Shown here piece after piece: positions 16,378 to 26,867 of a stretch of 44,435 nucleotides of DNA. The stretch lies in the NCBI GenBank assembly GCA_016841765.1, contig JAENYN010000038.1, positions 1-44,435 of the forward strand. Reading direction: 5' to 3'. This DNA is from Guptibacillus hwajinpoensis. GTDB taxonomy: Bacteria; Bacillota; Bacilli; Bacillales; Bacillaceae_O. The translations under genes and the position numbers were made by a program. Position 1 is the first letter of the stretch, and every line of letters begins with the position of its first letter. The notes beneath the pieces were generated by a model, which saw only the letters and a program-made list of their open reading frames with translations, made no database searches and was not told the origin of the DNA.

Positions 16378-17412
16378 ATGGAAGAGAAACTCATGAGCCT
16401 TAAAGAAGAAGCGCTCGGAAAAATTGAGGAGGCAGAAGAACTTAAGGAACTTCAAGATGTGCGGGTCGCTTACCTTGGAAAAAAAGGGCCGATAACTGAA
16501 GTTCTGCGGGGCATGGGGAAACTCCCTGCCGAAGAACGCCCGAAAATGGGCCAGCTGGCCAATGAGGTGCGTGCTGCAATCACTGAGACGCTGGAAAGCA
16601 AGCAGGAAGAACTGAAAAAACGCGAGGTAGAGAAAAAACTTGCCTCTGAGCAAATCGATGTGACCTTGCCGGGCCGGCCGGTGAAGCAGGGTAATCACCA
16701 TCCCCTTGCTGCGGTGATCGAGGAAATTGAAGACCTATTTATCGGCATGGGGTATTCCATCGCTGAAGGCCCGGAAGTCGAGACCGATTATTACAACTTC
16801 GAGGCGTTGAATTTGCCGAAGGGTCATCCTGCCCGCGATATGCAGGACTCGTTTTACATTTCCGAAGAACTGCTGCTGCGCACCCATACTTCCCCGGTCC
16901 AGGCCCGTACGATGGAAAAGCATGAAGGAAGGGGGCCCGTCAAAATCATTTGTCCCGGAAAAGTGTACCGCAGGGATACAGATGATGCGACCCATTCCCA
17001 TCAATTCATGCAAATTGAAGGCCTTGTCGTGGATGAAAACATCCGGATGAGCGATCTGAAAGGGACACTTGAAGTGTTTGCGAAAAAAATGTTCGGTGAA
17101 AATCGTGAAATCCGCCTCCGGCCAAGTTTCTTCCCGTTTACTGAACCTTCCGTGGAAGTGGATGTGTCGTGCAAAATGTGTGGTGGAGACGGATGCAGCG
17201 TTTGTAAGCAAACGGGCTGGATAGAAATCCTCGGGGCCGGCATGGTGCATCCGAATGTGCTGGAGATGGCAGGATTCGATTCGAAAAAATATACAGGTTT
17301 TGCGTTCGGCATGGGGCCTGAGCGGATTGCAATGCTAAAGTACGGCATTGAAGACATCCGTCATTTCTATACCGATGATCTCCGTTTCTTGAAGCAATTC
17401 AAAAGGGCATAA
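16378..17412 (+). CDS. pheS: Phenylalanine-tRNA ligase alpha subunit
   Basis: The catalytic subunit of the (alpha-beta)2 enzyme that charges tRNA-Phe. It has 344 residues, the same as B. subtilis. An N-terminal coiled coil (about 1-85) that contacts tRNA is followed by the class II core with motif 1 region ([13 protein letters not shown]), motif 2 ([22 protein letters not shown]), the cysteine pairs [12 protein letters not shown], and motif 3 ([17 protein letters not shown]). AAAGGAGGAAAA precedes the ATG. pheT follows 40 bases later, both under the T-box. Confidence 0.97.
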   Translation: MEEKLMSLKEEALGKIEEAEELKELQDVRVAYLGKKGPITEVLRGMGKLPAEERPKMGQLANEVRAAITETLESKQEELKKREVEKKLASEQIDVTLPGRPVKQGNHHPLAAVIEEIEDLFIGMGYSIAEGPEVETDYYNFEALNLPKGHPARDMQDSFYISEELLLRTHTSPVQARTMEKHEGRGPVKIICPGKVYRRDTDDATHSHQFMQIEGLVVDENIRMSDLKGTLEVFAKKMFGENREIRLRPSFFPFTEPSVEVDVSCKMCGGDGCSVCKQTGWIEILGAGMVHPNVLEMAGFDSKKYTGFAFGMGPERIAMLKYGIEDIRHFYTDDLRFLKQFKRA

Positions 17413-17452
17413 TCTGAAATGATGGAAAACGGCACAGGAGGGAGCAAATAAA

Positions 17453-19876
17453 ATGCTGGTATCTTATAACTGGTTGAAAGAATATGTGGATGTGACAGAA
17501 CTGACCCCTGAAGAGCTTGCTGATAAAATAACGCTCAGCGGCATTGAAGTGGAAGGTGTGGAAAAACTCGACAAAGGATTGAAAAATATCGTTGTCGGTT
17601 TCGTGCTCGAATGCGAACAGCATCCGAATGCAGATAAATTGAATGTATGCAAAGTGGACATCGGTGAAGGGGAGCCTGTTCAAATCATATGCGGTGCACC
17701 GAATGTTGCGAAAGGCCAAAAGGTGGCTGTTGCGAAAGTGGGGGCCGTCCTGCCTGGCAACTTCAAAATTAAAAAAGCGAAGCTCCGCGGAGAAGCATCC
17801 AACGGCATGATTTGTTCATTGCAGGAACTTGGCATTGAAAGCAAGCTTGTTGCAAAGGAATTTGCCGATGGGATTTATGTCTTCCCGGAAGATACGGAAG
17901 TCGGCACGGATGCGATCGAACAGCTGAACCTTGATGACGCTGTTCTAGAACTGGGCCTGACGCCGAATCGGGCCGATGCCATGAACATGTTCGGAGTCGC
18001 CTATGAAACGGCTGCCATATTGAACAAGGATATCAAGTTCCCTGAAATTGACCTTAATACGGGAGAGGGCAAGGTGTCAGAAGCAGTCTCTGTGACGGTG
18101 GAAAACCCAAAAGACAATCCGTATTACGGTGCGCGGGTGGTCAGGGATGTGAAAATCGGGCCTTCACCGCTCTGGATGCAAAACCGACTGATCGCTTCCG
18201 GCGTCCGTCCCAGCAATAACATAGTCGATATCACGAACTATGTGATGCTTGAATACGGCCAGCCGCTGCATGCATTTGATCTTGATCGTCTCGGTTCAAA
18301 TGAGATTGTCGTCCGCAGGGCGAAAGACGGGGAAAAAATCACGACCCTTGATGATGTGGAACGGACTCTGACTTCCGATCATCTTGTCATCACCAACGGA
18401 AAAGATCCGGTCGCGCTTGCCGGTGTTATGGGCGGAGCCGATTCAGAAGTCCGTAGCAATACAGGCAATGTCCTGATTGAATCGGCTGTATTTGACGGCC
18501 AGAGGATCCGGACAGCATCTAAAGACCATGGCCTGCGCAGTGAAGCGAGTTCCCGGTATGAAAAAGGCCTCGATCCTTATCGGGCGAAGGAAGCTGCCGA
18601 CCGTGCGGCGGCTTTGATGGCTGAATATGCAGAAGGTACGGTGCTTGACGGAATCGCCGAGGCTGACAACCTGACAAAGGAACCGGCAGTCCTGACAATC
18701 TCTGTTGAAAAGATCAACCATGTGCTGGGAACGGAGATCAGTGTTTCCGAAACAGAGCAGATTTTCAAAGCGCTCCGTTTTGATTATGAAGTAAATAACG
18801 GTGATTTCACGGTCACGGTTCCGACGCGGCGTCCTGACATTTCGATCGAAGAAGACCTGATTGAAGAGGTGGGACGATTATATGGATATGATAAAATCCC
18901 GACCACGCTGCCTGTGCTCGAAGCGAAACCGGGCCGGCTGACTGAATATCAGGAGAAGCGCCGCATGGTCCGCCGTTATCTTGAAGGAGCAGGGCTGATG
19001 CAATCCGTCACCTATTCATTGACAAGTGAGGAAAAAGTACATTCCTACACGATACATGAGGGCAATACCCCGGTGAAACTGGCTATGCCGATGAGTGAAG
19101 AACGAAGCATGCTCCGACTCAGCATTGTGCCTCACTTGCTTGATGTCCTGCAATACAATATTGCCAGGCAAATTGAGGATGTAGCTGTATATGAAACGGC
19201 ATCTGTGTTCCTTTCTGAAGACGGAAGTACATCCACTCTACCGGATGAGGTGGAGCATCTTGCCGGAGCTGTTACCGGTTTATGGGAAAGTCATCCATGG
19301 CAGGGTGTGAAAACACCGGTCGACTTTTATGTTGTCAAAGGAATTCTTCAAGAACTGTTCACCCTTCTTGATGCAGACGGGGATATATCTTATCGGCCTG
19401 TGCAAATGGCAGGGATGCATCCGGGCAGGACAGCTGAAATTCAGTTCAAACAGGAAAAAATCGGCTACATCGGGCAAGTGCATCCGGAAACGCAGGCCGA
19501 AATGGATTTGAACGAAACATATGTATTTGAGCTGAATCTCGAACGGCTTTTGAGTCAGGAAGCGGATGAGCTTCAATATACACCGATTCCGCGTTACCCT
19601 TCCATCACAAGGGATATTGCCATCGTTGCAGATGAAAGCCTTTCAGCCGCCAGGGCAGAGGAAGTCATCAAAGAGGCGGGCGGAAAGCTCCTCAAGGAAA
19701 CGTCCCTCTTTGATGTTTACCAGGGTGAGCATATGGAAGAAGGCAAAAAATCGCTGGCATTCTCTCTTAAGTATTACGACCCGGAGAGGACGTTGACGGA
19801 TGATGAAGTGACTGCAGCCCATAACGATGTTTTGCAGGCGCTTGAAAAAAAATTGAATGCATCACTCCGCAGCTGA
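17453..19876 (+). CDS. pheT: Phenylalanine-tRNA ligase beta subunit
   Basis: The non-catalytic but editing-competent subunit of PheRS, 807 residues. The order is an N-terminal EMAP-like tRNA-binding domain (about 39-150, with [15 protein letters not shown] and [10 protein letters not shown]), the B3/B4 editing domain (about 210-385), B5 (about 405-480), a class II-like pseudo-catalytic core, and the C-terminal FDX-ACB anticodon-binding domain (about 713-806, [16 protein letters not shown]). AGGAGGGAGC precedes the ATG. It is the second gene of the T-box operon. Confidence 0.97.
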   Translation: MLVSYNWLKEYVDVTELTPEELADKITLSGIEVEGVEKLDKGLKNIVVGFVLECEQHPNADKLNVCKVDIGEGEPVQIICGAPNVAKGQKVAVAKVGAVLPGNFKIKKAKLRGEASNGMICSLQELGIESKLVAKEFADGIYVFPEDTEVGTDAIEQLNLDDAVLELGLTPNRADAMNMFGVAYETAAILNKDIKFPEIDLNTGEGKVSEAVSVTVENPKDNPYYGARVVRDVKIGPSPLWMQNRLIASGVRPSNNIVDITNYVMLEYGQPLHAFDLDRLGSNEIVVRRAKDGEKITTLDDVERTLTSDHLVITNGKDPVALAGVMGGADSEVRSNTGNVLIESAVFDGQRIRTASKDHGLRSEASSRYEKGLDPYRAKEAADRAAALMAEYAEGTVLDGIAEADNLTKEPAVLTISVEKINHVLGTEISVSETEQIFKALRFDYEVNNGDFTVTVPTRRPDISIEEDLIEEVGRLYGYDKIPTTLPVLEAKPGRLTEYQEKRRMVRRYLEGAGLMQSVTYSLTSEEKVHSYTIHEGNTPVKLAMPMSEERSMLRLSIVPHLLDVLQYNIARQIEDVAVYETASVFLSEDGSTSTLPDEVEHLAGAVTGLWESHPWQGVKTPVDFYVVKGILQELFTLLDADGDISYRPVQMAGMHPGRTAEIQFKQEKIGYIGQVHPETQAEMDLNETYVFELNLERLLSQEADELQYTPIPRYPSITRDIAIVADESLSAARAEEVIKEAGGKLLKETSLFDVYQGEHMEEGKKSLAFSLKYYDPERTLTDDEVTAAHNDVLQALEKKLNASLRS

Positions 19877-19885
19877 TTTAAAAGT

Positions 19886-19928
19886 AAAAAAGCAGCTTAT
19901 CCGTCCTTTGGCGGTTAAGCTGCTTTTT
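19886..19928. terminator. Bidirectional terminator between pheT and rnhC
   Basis: AAAAAAGCAGCTTA and TAAGCTGCTTTTTTT pair around a loop that includes a smaller CCG/CGG stem. T runs exist on both strands and the flanking genes converge. Confidence 0.9.
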
Positions 19929-19929
19929 T

Positions 19930-20868
19930 TCATTTTTTAATAAGTTTCAGCGCCTTTTCTGTATTTGCAAAATGGACTTTGGCTAATTTCCGCATCGCTT
20001 TTGTCCCGTGTTTCCTCATCAGTACAGCTGCAGCTTCGTCAACCCTGGATCCTGCTCCTTTAGGAAGAACCATGCCGGCGGCTTCTGACAACTTTTCAAA
20101 TTCTTTAATGAATGCATAGCGGGCGATGATGGAAGCGGCTGCTACACTTAAGTGGACCCCTTCCGCTTTTGTGGAAAAATAGACATTTTTCGTTATTTTT
20201 TGTTGTTTACCCTTGATATGTTTAAAATATACCGCAGGCTGGGCAAATTGGTCGATCAGCACGCCGTCCGGAACTTCCGGCTTTATTTTTTCCGCAAGAT
20301 GGTTGATTGCCTGGTTGTGGAGCAGCGCTTTCATTTTCCCCTGGGTCATGCCGCTTTCCTGGAGTTCATTGTATTTTTCGTTGCGGAGAATGAGCAGGCT
20401 GTGGGGAACAATTGACTTGATCGCCCTGGCGATTTCTGTGATTTGTGTATCATTCAGGTTTTTGGAATCTTTTACGCCAAGACTTTTTAACTTCCCGGCC
20501 ATATCTGCTGACACGTAAGCCGCTACAACTGTCATCGGCCCGAAGTAGTCGCCGGTGCCAACTTCATCAGAACCTATAATCGAAAGTGACCCAATGTTGG
20601 CCGGCGGCCTGTATTGCGGCTCGGATTTTGGTGCTGAAGATTTCTTAGGTGCCCCGCCGGCCCCTTTTGCTTCCCAGGCGGCGATTTCCACACCGGACTC
20701 TTTCCCCTGAAACAGGACTTTCCCGGACTTGTAAGCAGTGATTGTGCATCCCGGAAGTTTTGCGGTGAAGATGCCGCCCTGCGGCACTTTATCCTGAAGA
20801 TACTCTTTATAATGATTTTTCATTTCATGTAACATATTATCAGGCATTTTTAATACCCCGTTTGACAC
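19930..20868 (-). CDS. rnhC: Ribonuclease HIII
   Basis: RNase HIII cuts the RNA strand of RNA:DNA hybrids. The 312-residue protein has an N-terminal TBP-like hybrid-binding domain (about 1-75, GCTITAYKSGKVLFQGK), a linker, and the type 2 RNase H catalytic domain with IGSDEVGTGDYFGP (Asp-Glu pair), VKDSKNL, IDQFAQP and STKAEGVHLSVAAASIIARY. The start is the GTG at 20868: AAAGGGG lies eight bases upstream and the length then equals the B. subtilis protein. The ATG at 20886 has no ribosome binding site. It runs opposite to its neighbours, as in B. subtilis. Confidence 0.93.
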   Translation of the reverse strand: MSNGVLKMPDNMLHEMKNHYKEYLQDKVPQGGIFTAKLPGCTITAYKSGKVLFQGKESGVEIAAWEAKGAGGAPKKSSAPKSEPQYRPPANIGSLSIIGSDEVGTGDYFGPMTVVAAYVSADMAGKLKSLGVKDSKNLNDTQITEIARAIKSIVPHSLLILRNEKYNELQESGMTQGKMKALLHNQAINHLAEKIKPEVPDGVLIDQFAQPAVYFKHIKGKQQKITKNVYFSTKAEGVHLSVAAASIIARYAFIKEFEKLSEAAGMVLPKGAGSRVDEAAAVLMRKHGTKAMRKLAKVHFANTEKALKLIKK

Positions 20869-20991
20869 GACGCCAACCCCTTTCATCTATTCCATCGTAC
20901 CATGAATGGTTTCACGGAAAAATAAGAAACTGGGTGTACTCCAGGTTCACCCGCCGAAATCCGGGCACCTCGCTTATAAACCATAAATTTT

Positions 20992-21020
20992 TTCACAATC
21001 CGTTTTTTTCATGTTATGAT
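20992..21020 (+). promoter_or_regulatory. SigA-type promoter for zapA-cvpA-polX-mutS2
   Basis: TTCACA (20992-20997) and TATGAT (21015-21020) with a 17-base spacer. Confidence 0.55.
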
Positions 21021-21064
21021 ATGAATTAGGATTCTTTGAGATGCGAAGATTGGGGGTCTCCTGC

Positions 21065-21334
21065 ATGGCAGATGGGAAAAAATCAAGGACCACCGTTGAA
21101 ATATATGGACAGCAATATAAAATTGTCGCCGACGAGTCAAAAAGCCATGTCAAAATGGTGGCAAGTCTTGTGGATGAAAAAATGAAAGAGCTAAAAGAAA
21201 TGAATTCGACTCTGGATGTGAATAAACTGGCTGTACTTACTGCCGTGAATGCGGTGAATGATTACTTGCTCCTTGAGCAAAAATACATCAAACTAGTTGA
21301 ATCTATACAGAAAGAAGAGGAAAACGAACAATAA
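21065..21334 (+). CDS. zapA: Cell division protein ZapA
   Basis: ZapA crosslinks FtsZ filaments and stabilises the Z ring. The 89-residue protein begins MADGKKSRTTVEIYGQQY, like B. subtilis ZapA, followed by the globular head and the C-terminal coiled coil (KLAVLTAVNAVNDYLLLEQKYIKLVE). The start at 21065 is chosen by homology; the upstream GGGGG is a modest ribosome binding site. An ATG at 21041 would add eight extra residues. The stop overlaps the cvpA start by one base. Confidence 0.9.
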   Translation: MADGKKSRTTVEIYGQQYKIVADESKSHVKMVASLVDEKMKELKEMNSTLDVNKLAVLTAVNAVNDYLLLEQKYIKLVESIQKEEENEQ

Positions 21335-21885
21335 TGCTTGATTTAATATTGCTTATCGTGCTGATTTCCGGTTTTGTCGTTGGTCTGAAAAGAGGGTTCA
21401 TTCTTCAGCTTGTTTATCTTGCCGGATTCATTGTCTCATTTGTCATTGCCTATTTATATTTTGATGACCTTGCTCCGCATTTGAAATTGTGGGTGCCTTA
21501 TCCCGCTTTGCCTGATGGCAGTTCAATCCAGTTGTTCCTGGACAACATACATATTGAGGCTGCCTATTACCGTGCTATCGCTTTTGCCGTGCTGTTTTTC
21601 GGGACAAAAATCATTATGCATATCGTCGGGGCAATGTTTGATTTCCTGGCCGATTTGCCGGTTTTGCGGACGTTTAACGGCTGGCTGGGCGGCGCGCTCG
21701 GATTTATTGAGGTTTACTTGATTGCTTTTATCCTTTTATATCTGGCGGCCTTTATGCAAGTGGAATTCATTCAGCAAGCGCTGGCGGATTCAATCCTTGC
21801 CCAAGTCATCGTTGAGCATACGCCGGGTTTTTCCAGGCTAATTACGAATTTATGGGTGGAACACATCGCAACACTTCTCCGTTAG
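21334..21885 (+). CDS. cvpA: CvpA family membrane protein (YshB)
   Basis: A 183-residue protein of the CvpA family with four hydrophobic segments (about 1-30, 60-85, 98-125 and the end) and the typical N-terminal pattern DLILLIVLISGFVVGLKRGFILQL. In E. coli CvpA is needed for colicin V export and bile resistance; the role in Bacillus is unknown. The ATAATG overlap with zapA shows translational coupling. It is the second gene of the zapA operon, as in B. subtilis. Confidence 0.9.
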   Translation: MLDLILLIVLISGFVVGLKRGFILQLVYLAGFIVSFVIAYLYFDDLAPHLKLWVPYPALPDGSSIQLFLDNIHIEAAYYRAIAFAVLFFGTKIIMHIVGAMFDFLADLPVLRTFNGWLGGALGFIEVYLIAFILLYLAAFMQVEFIQQALADSILAQVIVEHTPGFSRLITNLWVEHIATLLR

Positions 21886-21970
21886 GAGGAGTGTTTTTGC
21901 ACGTAAAGGGAATTACTGAAAAAGTGAAACGCAGCCTTACCGAAAAAACAGATGCTTGGAGGGATTGCAT

Positions 21971-23701
21971 ATGCTTCAGGTCAATAAAAAAGACGTCATC
22001 AAAACATTGGAAACAATTGCGGTTTATATGGAATTGAAGGGTGAAAACAGCTTTAAAGTATCAGCATACCGAAAAGCTGCACAGGCCCTTGAAACGGATG
22101 ACCGGAGCCTTGCAGATATTGAAGATCCGACAGAATTGAAGGGGATCGGAAAAGGCACGGGCGAAGTGATAACCGAACTGATGGAAACAGGCAAGTCCTC
22201 TGAGCTTGAACAACTGAAAAAGGAAGTTCCGGCAGGGCTTGTTCCGCTTTTGCAAGTGCAGGGGCTTGGCGGCAAAAAACTCGCCAAACTGTATCAGGAG
22301 CTCGGTGTAACTGATGCTGCTGCGCTTAAAAAGGCGGCAGAGGAAGGGAAAATTCAGAAGTTGAGCGGTTTTGGCAAGAAATCGGAAGAAAAGATCCTTT
22401 CTGCCCTTGAAGAAATGGGTACCCGCCCTGAGCGCCTGCCAATCGCATTTATGCTGTCGGCTGCCGAAAAGGTGGAGGCGTTTCTGGATGGTATGGACGG
22501 CATTGACAAGTGGTCAAGGGCCGGGAGCCTGCGGCGCATGAGAGAAACCGTAAAAGACATGGATTTCATAATCGCGACAGAGCAGCCCGGAAACGTGCGG
22601 GATCAGCTGCTGAAAATGGATGGGATCGAGGAAGTCATTGCGAGTGGGGATACGAAGGTTTCCCTTGTAATGGCATTTGGATATGATGTGGCTGTCGACT
22701 TCAGGCTTGTCCGTCCAGACGAGTTTGCGACTGCTCTCCACCATTTCACCGGGTCGAAGGACCATAACGTCAGGATGCGGCAGCTTGCCAAGGAAAAAGG
22801 CGAAAAGATAAGCGAGTACGGTGTTGAGATTCAGGAGACCGGGGAACTTCTCACTTTTAAAAGTGAGGAGGATTTTTTCCGCCATTTCGGACTTCCGTTC
22901 ATTCCCCCGGAAATCAGGGAATCGGGGGAAGAGGTCGATGCTTATCTGGAAAGAGAAATCAAGCTTGTGGAAGCCGCCGATATCAAAGGGGATCTCCATA
23001 TGCATACGACCTGGAGTGACGGCGCCTATTCGATTGAAGAAATGGTTGAAGCAGCGCGGAAGCGGGGTTATGAATATATTTGCATTACGGATCATTCCCA
23101 ATACTTGCGGGTGGCCAATGGCCTGACACCGGAAAGGCTGAGGGAACAACGCAAAGAAATCGACCGTCTTAATGAAAAATATGATGATATTGTTATTCTT
23201 GCCGGCACTGAAATGGATATCCTGCCGAATGCCGGGCTCGATTTTGATGAAGAATTGATGGGTGAACTTGATCTTGTGATCGCTTCAATCCATTCCAGTT
23301 TTTCACAGGACAGGAAAACGATTATGAAGCGTTTGAAACAGGCAGTCAAAAGCAATCATGTGGATATTATCGCACATCCGACGGGGCGCTTGATCGGCAG
23401 GCGGGAAGGATATGATGTCGACCTGGACATGCTGATCGAGTTGGCGGTTGAGACAGACACGGCACTTGAACTGAATGCCAATCCGCATCGGCTTGATTTA
23501 TCTGCAGAATGGCTTCGAAAAGCCCAGGATGCCGGCGCCAAGCTTGTCATCAACACGGATGCCCACCAGATCGATACCCTCGAACATATGCAAATCGGTG
23601 CAGCGGCAGCCAGAAAAGGCTGGGTGAAAAAAGAGAATGTCATAAACACCTGGAATATCGCTGATCTTACTGCATTTTTAAAAAGGAATGATAATTCGTA
23701 A
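21971..23701 (+). CDS. polX: DNA polymerase/3'-5' exonuclease PolX
   Basis: A family X repair polymerase for base excision repair gaps, with exonuclease and AP-endonuclease activity in the C-terminal PHP domain. It has 576 residues. The N-terminal part has helix-hairpin-helix elements ([38 protein letters not shown]). The palm holds [17 protein letters not shown] with its two Asp and a third in AVDFRLV. The PHP domain shows [37 protein letters not shown] and NTDAH. The start at 21971 has GGAGGG seven bases upstream. Confidence 0.96.
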   Translation: MLQVNKKDVIKTLETIAVYMELKGENSFKVSAYRKAAQALETDDRSLADIEDPTELKGIGKGTGEVITELMETGKSSELEQLKKEVPAGLVPLLQVQGLGGKKLAKLYQELGVTDAAALKKAAEEGKIQKLSGFGKKSEEKILSALEEMGTRPERLPIAFMLSAAEKVEAFLDGMDGIDKWSRAGSLRRMRETVKDMDFIIATEQPGNVRDQLLKMDGIEEVIASGDTKVSLVMAFGYDVAVDFRLVRPDEFATALHHFTGSKDHNVRMRQLAKEKGEKISEYGVEIQETGELLTFKSEEDFFRHFGLPFIPPEIRESGEEVDAYLEREIKLVEAADIKGDLHMHTTWSDGAYSIEEMVEAARKRGYEYICITDHSQYLRVANGLTPERLREQRKEIDRLNEKYDDIVILAGTEMDILPNAGLDFDEELMGELDLVIASIHSSFSQDRKTIMKRLKQAVKSNHVDIIAHPTGRLIGRREGYDVDLDMLIELAVETDTALELNANPHRLDLSAEWLRKAQDAGAKLVINTDAHQIDTLEHMQIGAAAARKGWVKKENVINTWNIADLTAFLKRNDNS

Positions 23702-23732
23702 GGGCGCGCTGCGCATAAGGAAGGTGAAACAA

Positions 23733-26096
23733 ATGAAACATGCACTTCATACTCTTGAATTTGACAAGGTAAAAGAAAGGTTGAGGTCACATGCCTCTTC
23801 CTCACTCGGAAAGGATAAAGCCGACAAGCTTAGCCCTTCATTTGACCTGGCTGAAGTTGCTTATCTGCAGGATGAAACGGATGAAGCCGTGCATGTTCTC
23901 CGTGTCAAAGGGAATGTGCCGCTTGGCGGCGTGTTTGATATCAGGCCGCAGGTCAAGCGGGCTGAAATCGGCGGTATGCTGAATCCGAAGGAATTGCTGG
24001 ATATCTCAAGCACATTGTACGGTGCAAAGAACATGAAGCGGTTCATTGAGGACCTGATCGAGGAAGAAGAAATCGAGCTGCCGATCCTGGCCCGGCACGC
24101 TGAGGAAATTGTCCCTCTTGCCAATCTTGAACGGCGGATCAACCAAAGCATCGATGACAGCGGCCGGGTGATGGATAGTGCGAGTGAAAAGCTACGCGGA
24201 ATCCGGAACGAACTCAGGACGACGGAAGCCCGTATCCGGGAGAAGCTAGAAAATTTAACGCGGAATTCATCCACTCAAAAAATGCTTTCCGATGCCATCG
24301 TCACCATCCGCAATGACCGGTTTGTCGTACCGGTGAAACAGGAGTACCGCGGATCATTCGGCGGCATGGTCCATGACCAATCGGCTTCAGGCGCGACCCT
24401 TTTCATTGAGCCGCAGGCCGTTGTGGAAATGAATAATAAACTTCAAGAAGCAAAAATGCGTGAAAAGCATGAGGTAGACCGCATCCTTGCAGAGTTATCA
24501 GCCCATGTCGCTGAAGATGCCGAAATCCTTCTGCAGCTTGTCGGAGTGCTCGCCAGTTTGGATTTCATGTTCGCAAAAGGGATGTACAGCCAGGCGATCA
24601 AAGGGTCAAAGCCCGCAATTAATGATGAAGGCTATATGAAACTTAACAGGGCCCGCCATCCGCTTATCCCGCTTGATGAAGTTGTCGCAAGCGATGTTGA
24701 ACTGGGAGGCGATTTCAGTTCCATCGTCATAACCGGTCCCAATACGGGCGGAAAGACGGTGACATTGAAAACAATCGGCCTGATTGCACTGATGGCACAG
24801 GCAGGGTTGCAGGTTCCGGCGCATGATGGCTCAGTTGTTACGGTTTTTGAGAAAGTATTCGCCGATATCGGTGATGAACAATCGATTGAGCAAAGTCTGA
24901 GCACGTTTTCATCCCATATGACCAATATTGTTGAAATTTTAAAGGATGTTGACCATAAGAGCCTTGTTCTGTTTGATGAATTGGGGGCTGGAACCGATCC
25001 TCAGGAAGGCGCGGCGCTTGCCATTGCCATTCTTGACGAGGTATACAGCAGGGGGGCGAGGGTCGTTGCGACCACCCACTATCCTGAGCTGAAAGCGTAT
25101 GGCTACAACCGTAAAGGTGTCGTCAATGCAAGTGTAGAATTTGACATCGAAACACTCAGTCCAACATACCGCCTTTTGATCGGCATCCCCGGAAAAAGCA
25201 ATGCTTTTGAAATTTCAAGCAGGCTCGGCCTGGATACTTCCATCATTGAGAATGCCAGAGGGTATATCGGCACCGAAACGAATAAAGTGGAAAATATGAT
25301 CGCCTCGCTCGAACAGAGCCGTAAAAGTGCTGAGCGGGAAAGGGATGAGGCCGAACGCCTCCGGATGGAAGCCGCTGCGATCCATCAAGAACTGGAACAG
25401 AAATTGGCCGCTTTTTCCGAACAGCGGGAAGCGATGATGGAGGCTGCCGAAGAAAAAGCGAAAGAAGCGGTCAAAAAGGCACAAGAACAGGCAGAAGAAA
25501 TAATCGCCGATATCAGGAAGATGCAAAAGCGCCAGAATAGCGCAGTCAAGGAACATGAGCTGATTGAAGCCCGCAAAAAATTGGAAGATGCGACCCCTGA
25601 GCTTGCAAAAAAGCGCCCTTCAGCAAGGAAAGCGGGGAAAACCGGGCAGCATGAACTGCTTCCCGGTGATGAGGTGAATGTCATCAGTCTTGGCCGACAG
25701 GGACATATCGTTGAGCAGTCAGGTGACAATGAATATACGGTGCAGCTTGGCATCATGAAGATGAAAGTGAAAAGAAAAGACCTGGAATATATCAACAGGC
25801 CCCAGCCGGTCGAAACAAAGCCGATGGCGACTGTAAAAGGGAATACGGGCCATGTGAAACCGGAAATTGATTTGCGTGGTGAGCGGTTTGAAGATGCCTT
25901 GCTCAAAGTGGAAAAGTATCTGGATGATGCTCTTCTGGCCGGTTATCCGTCTGTTACCATCATTCACGGCAAAGGAACGGGCGCACTGCGCAAGGGCATC
26001 CAGGAATGGGCCAAAAAACAGCGGGCGATTAAAAACATCCGATCCGGCGGCATGAATGAAGGCGGCGGGGGAGTAACTGTCCTTGAGTTGAAATAA
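23733..26096 (+). CDS. mutS2: Endonuclease MutS2
   Basis: MutS2 (MutSB) is a MutS-type ATPase linked to suppression of recombination and, in recent work on Bacillus, to rescue of collided ribosomes; it does not do mismatch repair. The 787-residue protein has the MutS core with Walker [14 protein letters not shown] and Walker [17 protein letters not shown], a long coiled coil (about 520-635), a KOW-like segment ([20 protein letters not shown]) and the C-terminal Smr nuclease domain ([32 protein letters not shown]). GGAAGGTGA precedes the ATG. It follows polX closely. Confidence 0.96.
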   Translation: MKHALHTLEFDKVKERLRSHASSSLGKDKADKLSPSFDLAEVAYLQDETDEAVHVLRVKGNVPLGGVFDIRPQVKRAEIGGMLNPKELLDISSTLYGAKNMKRFIEDLIEEEEIELPILARHAEEIVPLANLERRINQSIDDSGRVMDSASEKLRGIRNELRTTEARIREKLENLTRNSSTQKMLSDAIVTIRNDRFVVPVKQEYRGSFGGMVHDQSASGATLFIEPQAVVEMNNKLQEAKMREKHEVDRILAELSAHVAEDAEILLQLVGVLASLDFMFAKGMYSQAIKGSKPAINDEGYMKLNRARHPLIPLDEVVASDVELGGDFSSIVITGPNTGGKTVTLKTIGLIALMAQAGLQVPAHDGSVVTVFEKVFADIGDEQSIEQSLSTFSSHMTNIVEILKDVDHKSLVLFDELGAGTDPQEGAALAIAILDEVYSRGARVVATTHYPELKAYGYNRKGVVNASVEFDIETLSPTYRLLIGIPGKSNAFEISSRLGLDTSIIENARGYIGTETNKVENMIASLEQSRKSAERERDEAERLRMEAAAIHQELEQKLAAFSEQREAMMEAAEEKAKEAVKKAQEQAEEIIADIRKMQKRQNSAVKEHELIEARKKLEDATPELAKKRPSARKAGKTGQHELLPGDEVNVISLGRQGHIVEQSGDNEYTVQLGIMKMKVKRKDLEYINRPQPVETKPMATVKGNTGHVKPEIDLRGERFEDALLKVEKYLDDALLAGYPSVTIIHGKGTGALRKGIQEWAKKQRAIKNIRSGGMNEGGGGVTVLELK

Positions 26097-26180
26097 GCGT
26101 TTTTGATGATTTACAGCCGATAAAAATATATTGCCGATTTCGCAAATGTGCGAAAGCAGTGATGACAAAAGCGAGGCACA

Positions 26181-26594
26181 ATGCAAATGGATAACTTTTG
26201 GGGGAACGTATACGTCGATACTGCGGCCAATTATAGTGTGGTCATCCTGTCCGTTGTAGTTTTCATGACGATATTTGAACTCGTGACCAAGTACCAGAAT
26301 TGGGAAGAAATCAAGCGGGGAAACATATCAGTCGCTATGGCGACAGGCGGAAAAATTTTTGGCATCACCAATATTTTCAGGTATTCCATTGCCCATAATG
26401 ATTCACTCATCACGATGATGACCTGGGGAGCGTTTGGGTTCTTACTGCTGCTGAGCGGATACTTTATATTTGAGTTTCTGACGCCTAAGTTTAAAATAGA
26501 TCATGAAATTGAAAAAGATAACCGCGCTGTCGGTTTCATTTCAATGGTCATATCAGTCGGCCTATCTTATGTCATCGGGTCTGGGATTGGCTGA
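26181..26594 (+). CDS. yshE: DUF350 family membrane protein YshE
   Basis: A 137-residue protein with four membrane segments (about 15-36, 53-68, 75-97, 115-136) and the DUF350 pattern: ELVTKYQNWEEIKRGNISVAMATGGKIFG, then NDNRAVGFISMVISVGLSYVIGSGI-like ends. Its function is unknown. The first of two close ATG codons is taken; AGCGAGG is four bases before it and ten before the second (26187), so the second is also possible. The gene follows mutS2 as yshE does in B. subtilis. Confidence 0.9.
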   Translation: MQMDNFWGNVYVDTAANYSVVILSVVVFMTIFELVTKYQNWEEIKRGNISVAMATGGKIFGITNIFRYSIAHNDSLITMMTWGAFGFLLLLSGYFIFEFLTPKFKIDHEIEKDNRAVGFISMVISVGLSYVIGSGIG

Positions 26595-26618
26595 TATCTG
26601 CTGATAAGGAGACGGATA

Positions 26619-26696
26619 ATGGAAACACTGGCAAAAGTCCTATTGGTCCTTTGTGGGATCTTTCTCGTATGGGGCATCGTGTATTTACTATTTTAA
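26619..26696 (+). CDS. Probable 25-residue single-span membrane peptide
   Basis: Directly after yshE an ATG with a good ribosome binding site (AAGGAG, nine bases upstream) opens a 25-codon frame whose product is almost entirely hydrophobic: METLAKVLLVLCG then an equally hydrophobic half ending YLLF. The frame ends just before the operon terminator. Size, composition and position resemble other small membrane proteins that modulate a larger partner, here perhaps YshE. It has no known name. The call rests on ribosome binding site, hydrophobicity and location only. Confidence 0.5.
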   Translation: METLAKVLLVLCGIFLVWGIVYLLF

Positions 26697-26711
26697 AAAA
26701 GAACAACCGCC

Positions 26712-26746
26712 AAAAGGCTGTCCCTGTAGCGGACGGCCTTTTTTTG
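26712..26746 (+). terminator. Terminator after yshE unit
   Basis: AAAAGGCTGTCC (26712-26723) pairs with GGACGGCCTTTT (26731-26742; one T-G wobble), followed by a T run. Confidence 0.9.
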
Positions 26747-26809
26747 GTTGGCCTCCACCTTTGCCACCCGACATTTTACGCCTTTTTAAGTCAAATTATT
26801 TAAAATATT

Positions 26810-26838
26810 TTAACTAATTAAGAAGTTTCCGGTATAAT
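26810..26838 (+). promoter_or_regulatory. Putative promoter of lcfA
   Basis: A perfect TATAAT (26833-26838) has a weak -35 (TTAACT) 17 bases upstream. The surrounding 100 bases are AT-rich and contain no TGAATGA/TCATTCA FadR half-sites. Confidence 0.45.
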
Positions 26839-26867
26839 AAAATTATATTATAAAGGAGGGTGATGAA

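Noticed and set aside
22514-23149. 211-codon frame opposite polX
   Set aside because: It is antisense to the PHP and palm motifs of PolX.
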